Positions 11,801 through 23,800 of a DNA stretch of 35,944 nucleotides are shown here, piece after piece. The stretch lies in NCBI GenBank assembly GCA_015680685.1, contig MNCI01006585.1:364965-400908 (forward strand), read 5' to 3'. The stretch is from Gnetum montanum (taxonomy: Eukaryota; Streptophyta; Gnetopsida; Gnetales; Gnetaceae). The position numbers were made by a program, and so were the translations under genes. The notes under the pieces are model-generated. The model was not told the DNA's origin, ran no database searches, and saw only the letters and a program-made list of their open reading frames with translations. Positions within the stretch are counted from its first letter, which is position 1. Each line of letters starts with the position of its first letter.

Positions 11801-14800
11801 GGTTATCACCCTCCATGACGGTCTGTTGAGTTTTGACTTCCAGTTGGCACAAGACACGAATAGGATCTTAGCAAATGGAACATGGTTCTTTGGGGCAAGA
11901 GGGCTAGCTTTAGCAAAGTGGCACCTAGGGGTGCAGTCAAATCCTAAGTTATTCCAACGAATTCCCATTTTAAGTTATAATTGGAAGCAATAGTTTCAAT
12001 AAAACAGTCAGCAAATCAGATCTGAAAATACACTAGAGAAGCTCTGGAGAAATTATTAGAACGTTGTAGATCTGAATAAAACGTTAAAGGCAGAAAATAT
12101 CATGATGTAGATGATCAAATAGACACTGTAACTCACTGAAAAACCACTGTAAACTCCAGCAAACGTTTGCTGTAAAAGCAAAATGAAAGCAAAATGAAAA
12201 CAGCGAAAGAAAATAGCACAAGAACACAGATTTACGTGGTTCAAGCCCTTTTTACTCTACCTCCACAACAATGCTGATCTACCTTCTATTCTACTCAAAT
12301 CTTAAGGACACAAGCTGTCCTTATAGCTTTTCCAAGCACCCAATCTATTACTCCAACAAATCTCAGACTCTCATCTCCCAGGTAAAACCTCAATACAATG
12401 CTTCCACATCAAAAAAATACCCCCTTAGAGGCTACCCCAAGCCTTCTATCTATAAGTAAACATTAGGACCAAATCCCAATCCTAACACATGTGGGATAAA
12501 ACATATCCCCACATAAACAACACTTTACAAACTGACCCCCCCTTTTTTTTCATATCATTATTTAAAATGCAACATCCTTTTAAAAACATAAAAGGAAATA
12601 CAACAAATAATACTAATGTATTTGTCTTCATTTTTCCAACAGCACCTAGGGGTGCAATCAAATCCTAAGTTATTCCAACGAATTCCCATTTGAGTTAGAA
12701 TGCCTAATTTCTCCATGAAATTTTGGGAGCCTTCATTCTTAGATCAAACAATAGTTAGCTTTGGAGAACCAATTAAACTTGATAAGGTCACTGCATCATT
12801 ATCTAAAATGGTCCTTGCAAGGCATATAAAGTGGAGCTACTTAAATTCAAAAGCAGATGAGGTCCCCCATGGTGAAAATCACGTACGAAAACCTTCATCC
12901 AATATGTATGAAATACAACAAGTACAAGCATAGAGAAGGTTCATGTATTCTTGGTCCAAAGCCATGCTCACATTATGGGAAACAAGGCCACAATATCTAA
13001 AACTACCACAATCGAGAAAATGTTGATGATGCTAACCCAGCTTCTCAATAGTCACAACAAATGCCTTACTACTTCTGCAAAAAGCCAAGTCATTAGCAAG
13101 ATGCCCATAGGTTGTGCTTGCACAAGATAAGTGTGAGCACACAGGGTTCCAAGCTGCCTTGTAGCAAGCCCCAAAGATGAACTCAAGAAACAAACACACC
13201 TCAGATAGATGATGACTACGTCTAGAATGGCCTAACACATGATCAATAGGAACTGGATATTATGGCTTCAACTATGCTAGGACCATCTAGCCCACCCAAT
13301 CCCAAACTGCAACGGTGCATGCCCCAAACACCATGAAAATGGACCCGATCCAAATATCCTCTCAAGGGTCTGCCCTGAATGATGGCACTTCTTCGGTGAT
13401 GACATATCCGATAAGGTCAATGAAAGATCATGTCCTTTCTTTCCTAAAGTGTCATGAGCAAAATGGTTTCCCATTAATGCCCCCCTCATTGTCAACCAAC
13501 CCAGAAAAATGGTCAAGGATGGTCCTACTACCCACCTTGCATTTGCCCCTTTAAAACCAGCCTCCCAACTATACAACAAAGCAACCCCAGTGTTGGGATA
13601 TACAACACACTAAACAAATTCAACTATCGGGTGATCCACCAATTACCCAACATAATCTTCAAGGTGATATCATAGAGGCAAACTTCCATGAGAGAGATAT
13701 CTAAGGGTATGACAACCTAGCCCCAAGTAAGGTTTGGTACCTCGTAGGAGCCTCAAAAGACTTTGTAGTCCTATGGAGAGTTCCTCAAAGTCTAAGCAAA
13801 CACAAAAGCCATGCCGAAGAGTAAAGGCATGGAATTGTGCCCCCTAATTGTTTATCTTGTTCAATTCAATCTACTCCTATAAAGTTCTTGATCTATATTA
13901 TCCTTTTCTCTTAGTTGGTGTAGTCCTTGTTGTTTTGCACAACTGCAGCCTTTTGTCATATGATGTAACCCCCTGCAAGCCTACTTCATTTATTCTCTGA
14001 GGCTGTGCCCCCATGATGACATAGTTTGGCACATGACCTATTTGTTTTATCGCCTTTACTTTGCTCTACGGGCCTTCTTCTCTGCAATTTTGACACCATT
14101 GTGATGTATTTTGGCATGAAACACTCTTCCACCCTCGTTGAGAGTTAATATATAGTACTGCACTCCTCTCAAAAAGTAAACAGCTGGCCATAGAAAATCA
14201 TCTTCAAATCATTGGTCTAGTTTAATTGTCAGCCCATATTGATGGCATGAAGGCATCATAATGATATACAGCCTGTTATAAAAATCCTTGAAATATTTAA
14301 GAATGAAGATAAAAAGGCATTTAAAAGGCCTGTCATTTAGGCAAATTGGTAAATTATGTGAAAATACAGTAGAAGTGCTATAGAATTGGAGTTATCCTTC
14401 TGTGTCAAAGGAAAAACAAGGTCAAAAGTTCAACTCCCTATAATAGGGCGTTAAACTATGAAGAACTACTCAAGTGTTACCAAAACAACACTTCAGTTAT
14501 TCAATGCATCAAAACAGGAAAGAACATCAGAGAGATTACCACAATGTGTCTTGCACATTTTCCACAAGAGGAATTATCCGTGTCCAAATAGTCCGTAATC
14601 ATCATACTGTTTTACAGCATATTAGGTTACAAGTTAGTTAACTTCAGGCATTCAAAAGTAAAACAACGAGATACGAAAAACCATAAACAAGTAATTTTTA
14701 TAACCATGAAAATTGTTACACTTTTGACTTTTAATGAAAGAGAAGAAAATAATAATATAGTAACACTCCCCCTTATTGTGGACTCGGGAATTTTATACCA

Positions 14801-17800
14801 ATATCTTTTTACATAAGTTGATCAGGCCAACAAAAGCAAAGTTGGTTTTACTTGAAGAGGCATACTCCACTTTTGCCCGCTCATTGCAGCTTCAGAACTA
14901 TCAAAAGAAGTATTCTACCAACTTCCTAAAGTTTGCCACACGGAATGCCTTAGTAAACTCATCAACTTTTTAATCCATGGTAGAGATATATGAAATAGCA
15001 ATGTAGCAATCACTGTACTTTTCAAAATGAAGCAAGCATTGATCTCAATATGCTTACTAATCTTATGGTGTACAGGGTTCTTCATAGGCTGGATGATGGA
15101 TCAATTATCACAAAAAATTGGGATAGGTATCAAACTATCAACACCAATCTCTGAACGCACTGCATGAGCCATATTAATATCTTACGGGATTCTTCCAATG
15201 CTTAATACTCAGCCTCCATGAATGATATCACAACAATTTTTTGTTCCCAAGGCTATAGGATATTTCCCAAATGACACAAGGTATCCTGATTAGGGTGCTT
15301 GTGTACTGAGATCACTTCCCCAATTAAGTTCAATTTTTTGGTCCTTGGGAAATACAGCCTGATCAACAAGGTTCCCCCAATATAACAAAGGATCCCTGGT
15401 GTAATCTTCACGGGTTACAGATTTGGATTCTACATTGTTGCTACAAGATAATTTACCACATAGTACATGTCTTGCCTTTTCTCATACAAATATTTGGTCT
15501 CCAAGTAATGCTAGTCCTATTACTAAACCAACATAAGATATGCTCCTTGGACTTGTTAAGAACCAAAAAGCCCCGATCTAAGATCTTTATTTGAAAACTG
15601 ATCTCACCATCTTCCCGGACCTAATTCTTTATAATCTTCTGTAAATTCGAGAGTTTACAACAACAGAAAATGGCCAACATTATTGATTTCAATCAAAAAA
15701 TGTATAAATATTTTTAAAAGGCCTAAAATATTAATGTGGGCTTCTAAATCTATGTGATCATCTAATTTAACCAAATTTGCATCGTATTCTCTTTTATATA
15801 AAGATATTTTTGGACATTTAAATAGTTTTTATTTTGTTTCTCGCTAATATTACTGAAAATTCCTACTGTTTCTAATCAAATAACAATATATCCAAAAAAG
15901 TTTAGAAAAATGTATCCCCAAAATGTTTCGATTAAAAGTGCAACACCGTGGACTATATGATTGGAAAAAAATCTCTTTGAAAAACTGAGTATTAATCCTA
16001 TACAACTCCTTCTCTATAATATCCTAAAACTTTGCTAGGCTTTCATTTTTCAGATAATAAATTTTGACACTTCGTAGATGCTAAGGACAAAACACCCCTA
16101 TAATAATAAGTCAAAAATAAACATAAGCAAAAATGATAATTCTCCTAGTGCCACCCAATATTTGGAAAAGTAAAATAAAATTTTAAATTCCCAGTTGATA
16201 AAAACACTTATAACTCCTCAAAATCAATGTTTGTACATCTCTAGAACAAACAACAGATCTGTTGCTGCTGATCATGACCTTGGATCTTAGAATTGCAAAT
16301 ATGTTTTTCCAACAGTTTCATGGAAATAAGCATCAAGTACATCCAAGCATATCTTAAAGATTCAAACAATGCCATGCGTTTTTTTTTTTTTAATGTTTGA
16401 TTTTTGGAGAAGATAAAAATAAGGTTCTATTAACAACATTATGAACAAAAACTTCAAACTATCCTTGCCAAATAAGTATAAGAAGATGATTTGCCGACAT
16501 TTTTATGGCCGGTTACTTATGTCACCTGAAAGGATAGTTTGCTACACCCCTAGGATGGCATTAGTACTTCAACTGATTTTTAAAAAAAATTCCATTAATT
16601 AAAACAATCTGCTCATTTCGGTACTAGGGATGATGAACGTGGGTCTTTTCCTTATTAGGACCTAATTCCTATAGTAGCTGCAAATTCTGTTAATTGATCC
16701 TCTACGAATGCTTGCTGAATAATCAGTCCATTATACAATGTAACCTCAGCTTAATAATATCATACAGGTATGTGTATCATCCTGTTTGCAATTAGCTTGT
16801 TTTTGTATTTAAGTCAAACTTCTGCAATCAATGGAAGCCTAAACTAGACAATTTGAATTTATTAAATCATAAAAGAAAGCATTCTAGTATGATTCAATAC
16901 ATATTGCAAAAGAGAAAATGAAAGTTATGTATGTTACAAAGAAAAGACTAATTAAATAAAAACTGAAAGGGACAAGATTGACGTTACATCTGTGTAGACT
17001 TTTGCTGCTGAGTTCAACACATCTTCAGTTAATGCAATTTCCAACATCTTTGATGGTTCACTGCAAGATATTGTCGATTTCAAATTATAAACTGGAAGTG
17101 AAAGGGCATATGAAGGTCTGATCTCAACAAACAATCCATCAACGCCAATATGGATTGATGTAGGCTCAATAACAGGAGCTTGCATAACTGTAAAATTGAC
17201 TGCTATATTCTCTTCTATCTCCACTACTTTAGGAAAGTTCAGCAGTGTTGTGTTAAGCCGTGTAATACTCTCCATTAAATTTTCTGTTATTGCACTCTCT
17301 ACTGCTCTGCGGATTGTGTCTTCAAAAGCATTTATAATGCTATATGCAAAAGGAACAACATGTTAGTTTATGAACAGAGCGATATAATACATTAATCCGC
17401 AACAAATACAGTTGTGAAAACACAATAGGCGGTTAAAAACTTAGAATTTGTAATGCCCCTTACATAAACTCATAGATTCCAAGATTTTAAAAAATCCATC
17501 CATCCACGCATTTCCAATTGTTGGAGCCAATCATTAACCATGCAATCTTGTAATGGAAGTGATGTAATTAAAATTCCTGAATAATCATGGCTAGAAATAT
17601 TCATGACATGTTATGTGTTGGAAATCCAATACAATATCTAATTTATTAACATGGATCTGATTATAAGTGAATATCTGATAATTGGTTTCCAGGTTGATTG
17701 CTAAATTTAACAACAAATTTACCAAGTCACGCTACTGCAGAATGCAATCAAACTTGTGTACCTCACACCATTAGTTGATCATGTCTTAGTAGGGTATCCC

Positions 17801-20800
17801 ATGATGGCTTTCAAATCGATAAGAACAAAGAAAGAGAACTTATAAAGCCAAAACCCCAAGAAAGATGAGATAAGGCTACGATGAATATGGTAATTTGTAT
17901 GATTCCTTTTTCTCATGTAGTGGATCCACCTTTTGAGGCAAAACATGTAGCTTTCTTTACTACACTGTATATTGATGGTCCAGATTCATTTCAAATCATC
18001 AGATCCAATGAAATCAAGAAATTTCAATTGACTATGTATACCTGGGAAATTCTCTGAGTCACAAGCATGGTCTAATAGCTATAACGTGAGAAAGTGGTTT
18101 AACTTAGAAAGAAGGCCTTGGCATGGCACATTAGACAGGGGAGGATAGATACTCTAGGTTCTCATCATTACATTCTCAAATTAATTTGCTATCAGATTTA
18201 TGAGTATTCTTCATTCTCCATTCTTGTTGATTCAAGGCTAAATCTATAGGCATACCACAATCTATAATGTTCATTCAAGATTCTTGTTGCATGGAAAAAC
18301 ACAGGAACATCTAGGAAACAATGCCTCTTTTGTTGCAAAACATAATGAAAAATTCAAAAATAAACTCAAACTACATACCCTTGATAAAGCCATGATAAAC
18401 CACCATGCAGTGTAATGGTTATATCCTTTAAGTATGTCCCACATTCCAGAGTCTGAAGGTACAGAGATCCATTTGTCTCACCTAGTGTAAAATTGATACC
18501 AACTTCCAGATCTTTGAACTTCAATAAGCATAAGTCAATGATCAATACAAAATACTTGTTAAAGAAAATAAATTCATGTTAGAGAAATTGAGGAAAAAAA
18601 AAAAGACTAGTTTCAAGTGGATGAACCTTGTCTTAACGATTGAGCGTTTTCCTTAAAACCATTATGTTCAAGGATCAAGTCCACATATTTCACTTGGGGG
18701 ACAGTTATACTATGATTTAGATTGGAATTTCATACAGCCAATCAGAAAACCTATCCTCAAAATCGTTAGCCTAGCTAAATAGGTTACCCTAAGGTAATGA
18801 GATAAAGGCAATAATGATACAAGATTGAAATTTGCTGAAGCATGCAGAATATATTGTCAGGAACAAATTTCTAACAGGAAACTTGTCCAAATCATCATCA
18901 TCATCCTAGCCTTGTCCCAGCAAGACGGTTCAACTACATGAATTCTCTTTTGCCATTTCCCTCTACTAAGAAAAACCTTCTCCAAACGTGATCTTAAAGT
19001 GTTGTAATTTTCTGTTCTCTTTGCCTGAAGTGATTTATTTAGATTCACAATTCGAAAATACCAGTAATCATGATACTTAGACCAAATTGTATCATAATCA
19101 TTATATCAAATAATTTTCAAAACATGCTACTTATGAAGCTTCATTTCCAATGGGAATTCCATAATTTTAAAAGATCGGGAACACATTCATACAAGCTTCT
19201 TATTCAAATTCCAAATAATGCATTCAATGTAAATTAAAACAAATTTATGCATTCTATGGAAATTCTGAACTTATGACGCATTCTGAACTGAACTGTTTTT
19301 ATTACATCCTACACCCTCTTGGATCTGTTGGGACCAGCTCAGTCCTAGACCCTGTTACACAATGTTTGCATATCTCCATGTAACTCACTGGTATTCAACC
19401 TATAACTTGGAGGATTCAAGTCACATTCTATGCATTCCAACTCATGCATTCATAGGTTAAAATTTTCAGTACAGGAAGAAGGTACCTAACAATGACAAAT
19501 ATGATGTTCAAACAAATCTTGAGAAATACTTATCTTAATTGTCCAAGATAAATATGGTATTTAACATGTATAAGAAAACTGTAATATAAGCAAAATAACC
19601 AAAATAGAATTATGACTTTTATTTAGAAACTATGTTGAAAATGCTAAGATAAAGGGGAATATGACATAAACAATGTTTTTATAAAAGTTTGTTGAATGTC
19701 AACATGATAAGGATTACGTTAAACATATATGATTAGGATCATATAATATTTTATGCTAACCAAAATTCATTTTTAACAACTATGTTACATTGATCATTTA
19801 CGGAAGGTAGTTAAATTTATCTATTTCATACATGGATTATCATATCATTTTATTCATGATCTACAAACAACTTCTTTGTTCTATCCTTCTAGGGATGTGC
19901 ACATCTATTTATCCATTGCTTGATCAACTCTTGCTGTATCCTTGTACAGTCTTTGTATTGTTGAATCCCCTCTAGGAATTTTCCTTATCTTTGTCCAAAA
20001 CAAGCCTTCCTTGCCAACTCTTCATCTAAGAGATGTCTCATCTCAAGTAAGCTAGTTGGATGGAAAATTACCAACTTATTTATCAATTGGCTTGAGGTAA
20101 GTCTATATAACCATATATTTGTTTTCTCTAAATCCATGCTATTATGGCAATCTGACTTTCCATGATTAATCTCCTTCTATAAGCTCTTTTTCAGTTTATC
20201 AAACTTTATCAAAAGATTCCACTTAGGAGAGAGGATGGTTTCATACGGGAGAAAATGGCTTCCAAAAAAGGAATATTCAAGATGAAGATTTAAAATGAAA
20301 TCTAAGAAACTTGGAAGAATGATCTAAAATAAGACCCTTAAGAGCATGCTCAAACAAACCATAAGGAAAAAAAACAATTCTACTTATAACAGATCTAAAC
20401 CTGTGACTCATCAAGAACATATCAAAACCTTGTAAAGTTTTTATTTTTTGTTTGTCCTATAGAACCTTTAAGGTCTCTTCAAGATGTAATAAAGCATTTC
20501 CATTTCCATTTCCATTATGTATTGGGTTTCGTATTTCTTTCTTCCTCCATTAGCTTAATGAATGGCTTCATATGCTTGTTGCACTCCCCTTCAATTTCAA
20601 GAAGGTTTTATTTCATTTGTTGAATGATTCCTTACTATCTTACAAAATTTTTGAAATCTGGAATGAACCAGGACTGGCCAGACAGGAGTCAGAAAATTTC
20701 TTCACGTTCTCCCTTTCCCTCACAAGGAGTCATCAAAACTTAAAATATGAAAAATAGATTGATGGTCAAAAGTACATCTTCATTATATAGGAAATGGGGG

Positions 20801-23800
20801 TTTTGTTAGTCATCCGGATACAAATTCACGAGCTTCTCAGTTGAAACATTAGAATAATCAACCTCCAAAGGCTTCATTTATGCTATTGTTGGTGCTACAG
20901 GCTATTCTGATACTGAAGATAATGATGTTAAAGGCCAGTTCCCAGAGGTCCTCACAATATCCTGAATAATTTATTGCACCGTCTCAGTGACCTCGGCTGA
21001 TGTACCTAATGTCTCTAACATCTCCCCTCTATATTTCTTTAATTCATCCTTCAGCTTTTGACATTCTGCGACCCATGCTCTCCAGCATCTAACGTTAAGC
21101 AATCCGTTCAAATTTATCTTTGAGATTTACAAGAAAAGATAATACCAACTGTTTATGATTCAATGCTTCCTTTCAGATGATCTCCCATTGTTGTCTGATT
21201 TCTCCAGCACCCTTGTGAAAGGATACTACAACTTCCTTATACAATTTATTCTCCTACTCTACCATGGAGAATCTCTTTTTTAAAATTTCAATTTCATTCT
21301 TCAGTTTTAATTCAGCCTCCGTTGTTAATGTCTATTTAAGATTACCTGTCTTCAGTAGCTCATCGTATTTGTCTACTTTTTCTAGCTTATCTTTCGTTGC
21401 TACTTTGTAGGCCTTGAATTGCTTGTCCACCTTGATCTTATCCTGTCTTAACTGTTTATTGTCATTTATAACATAATGCAGAAGTCTTTCTAAATTATCT
21501 GTCATTTCTACCAAACTCGCATCCCTTATTCTTGGTATTTATTCTTTACGTTGATTTCCTCTCTCTTACAACTCTTACAAATTGAAGCATTACTTCCACC
21601 TTCCACATTCCTGCTAAGAAAACAACAAATAACCTCCATTTGATAAAACACCACCTTCTCCACAATGACTTTGCAATTTGATCTACCGCTTTCTTTTAAG
21701 CAACTAGAGATTATCCACAAAGTGAATCCACCGTCTTGTTTGTTAAATAATGTTCATCCACCTTTGCCATTGCTCTCAAAATACTAATGGAGAAGCTTCT
21801 TTACTGATGCCAAAATTGATGATGCTTCTCAAAATGGAAATTTACATGCTAGTGAATAGGAATATATGATGCTTCCCTTTAATGATATTGTTACAAATAA
21901 GACACCTGATTTTATTCTTCCTAATGATATATATGAATCATTAGTCACTGATCTTACATCACAATACATGTTCATTCAATTTTTGAGTTACTTGCATAGT
22001 AATTAGAGTTTCATTTCACAGTAAAAAGATGGGATGCAAAAGTATAACATTCAAGTCACTCACGCTAGGTATTATTATTATTTCTTCTTAATTGTTGAGT
22101 TAGGTAATCCTTCAATAATACAATGTACCCTAGAGTCATTTATACATAATTATGCAATGTTAGTCAGAATAGACTTCCATAAAAAATCATATTTCTCCAA
22201 TTTCTTCTGATACAACTTTAGAAGGTCCTTTTCTAGCATATTTTTCATGACACGGGAAACAATAATAAAACCATACTTTAGCTTTGTATCCAACTATGTT
22301 AGGATCATCTGCAATGTAGGCTTCACTTCGTTCTCCTCCTCCTTCAAGGATGTTGTTGCAGCTCCTATCTTCTTTACTATTTGTATGCTCACAGTGAGCA
22401 ATTTAAGATAATAGAGGATGCGGTTGCAACTACTTTAATATTTGCATGTTCACAGTGAGCAATTCAAGATAACAGATTATTGCCAAGGATTCCGGCTTTC
22501 AAAAATCTTTGCTTTTACTTCTACTTTTATCTTTACTACATTTGCTTTCATATTCTCATTACAATTAAAAGGATCATCATGAAGAGGCTCAATGCTCATC
22601 CAACCAAGGCAGGGTCTTGGAAGGGTCGGTGGGTGAGTGAAAGCCTAACCTCTTTTGAATGGCTACACCCAGGCTCAAATGTAGGTCTTACAACTTGAGA
22701 AATAAGCACCTTACCATCACTCCAAGTGGTGGTCCCTTTCATATTCTCATTGCAATTATGGGTTGAAAATGGGAATTTTCAAGTTTAGCCTCAATTTTTT
22801 TAGGGTTAAATACTTTCTCACTCTTCACCTACTGCATTAATTTAACAAATTATATATTCAAAAACAGATGAACTAAATATGCCAGATTCATTAATTCTTG
22901 TAGATACACCAGATGAGCAATTTTACTTTTGGCATATCATTTGCTAGTTCTTAACTCACTGTTCCAGGAGCACCACCAAAAGGAAGACCAAAAAATACAT
23001 GAGAAAAAATTTGTAGTATGAAGAAATTGCAAATAACTAAGGATCTAACTCTTCATAGAGGGGAATGGAGAAAGAAATTGGAACAAGGCAGGTATGACAA
23101 TGATGATGATGATTTGCCAGTTCTTAAGTCAGCAATCAGTCATTTTGAGCAAAATTTGAAGATTTAAAAGTTCAACCAGGTGCCTGGAGGGAAGTCTAAA
23201 CACCAGCAAGACCCCAGGAGACTTCCAACAAGTGCTATTGGCACTTGAAGGCGAAGATTCTTGGGCCTCATTTAACAAACAGAATTTAGCACAAATTGAA
23301 AGTCAGTTGGTATTTAGCATCTAAAGATTAGTTTTCTCAGCATTAAATCATAGCAAACCAAGCCAAAGACATCCAACGAAAAATGAAAGCTTTATTTATT
23401 TTACTGACATAGATTCATTCATAAGACAAGGTACATAAGCATTCAGAGGATACTTCTTCTACAGCGAAACAAAGTGATTAGTTCTTTTGTCTTCTTTTAT
23501 GCAACTGATGTGTAACTTCTTCCAAATTCCATGGCTTTGAGAAATCTCCCCTTCTGCACATAATCTAATTGCAGGCCCTTATCATTCCTACTTGTGCCAA
23601 AATCTCTTGCATGGTTGTGTTAATTTGTTGTTGTTCCCTTCTAATTTCTTGAAGTATAATCACAACTCCAATGAGCCTTTCAAGTGAATATGTTACATCC
23701 ATATGCAATCCTTCTTTCCTTGGAACATCTAGGAAGTTAGCTCATTACTTTTTCTACTTTATAAGTAACTTCTTACAAATCTTTCAAAATGAAACCCATT

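Larger units (their letters stand above)
11343..14174 (+). mobile_element. L1-type plant LINE, internally deleted, inserted in the SINE-like repeat
   Basis: The element lies between near-identical 13-bp direct repeats AGTAGACAGCTGG (11330-11342) and AGTAAACAGCTGG (14175-14187), differing at one base, as expected of a target-site duplication. Removing it rejoins a repeat found intact at 10412-10690. It contains ORF1 (DUF4283 and a decayed zinc knuckle) and a T-rich 3' UTR ending CTCCTCTCAAAAAG, typical of plant L1-like LINEs. No endonuclease or reverse transcriptase domain is present, and only about 1.1 kb separates the knuckle from the 3' end, so ORF2 is deleted. Confidence 0.75.
9792..16987 (-). 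other. Intron 3 of the BPI/LBP gene (7.2 kb), filled with transposable elements
   Basis: It is bounded by GTAACG and TGTAACAG. From low to high coordinates it holds a SINE candidate (10412-10690), a split copy of the same repeat with a LINE inside it (11230-14300), and a copia RNase H fragment (14776-15430). The remaining parts (9792-10400, 15450-16987) are AT-rich and hold nothing I can name. The repeats account for roughly half of the intron. Confidence 0.85.

Noticed and set aside
13277-13579. Minus-strand 100-codon frame
   Set aside because: It lies antisense in the LINE ORF1 C-terminal region and resembles nothing; judged a shadow.
18857-19048. Extra minus-strand exon in intron 1
   Set aside because: The predicted protein is already continuous from exon 1 to exon 2 against relatives, and this frame has no homology.
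23580-23720. Minus-strand Glu/Gln-rich stretch (LQEIRREQQQINTTMQEIL)
   Set aside because: It may be a fragment of an element protein, but it is too short and isolated to assign.
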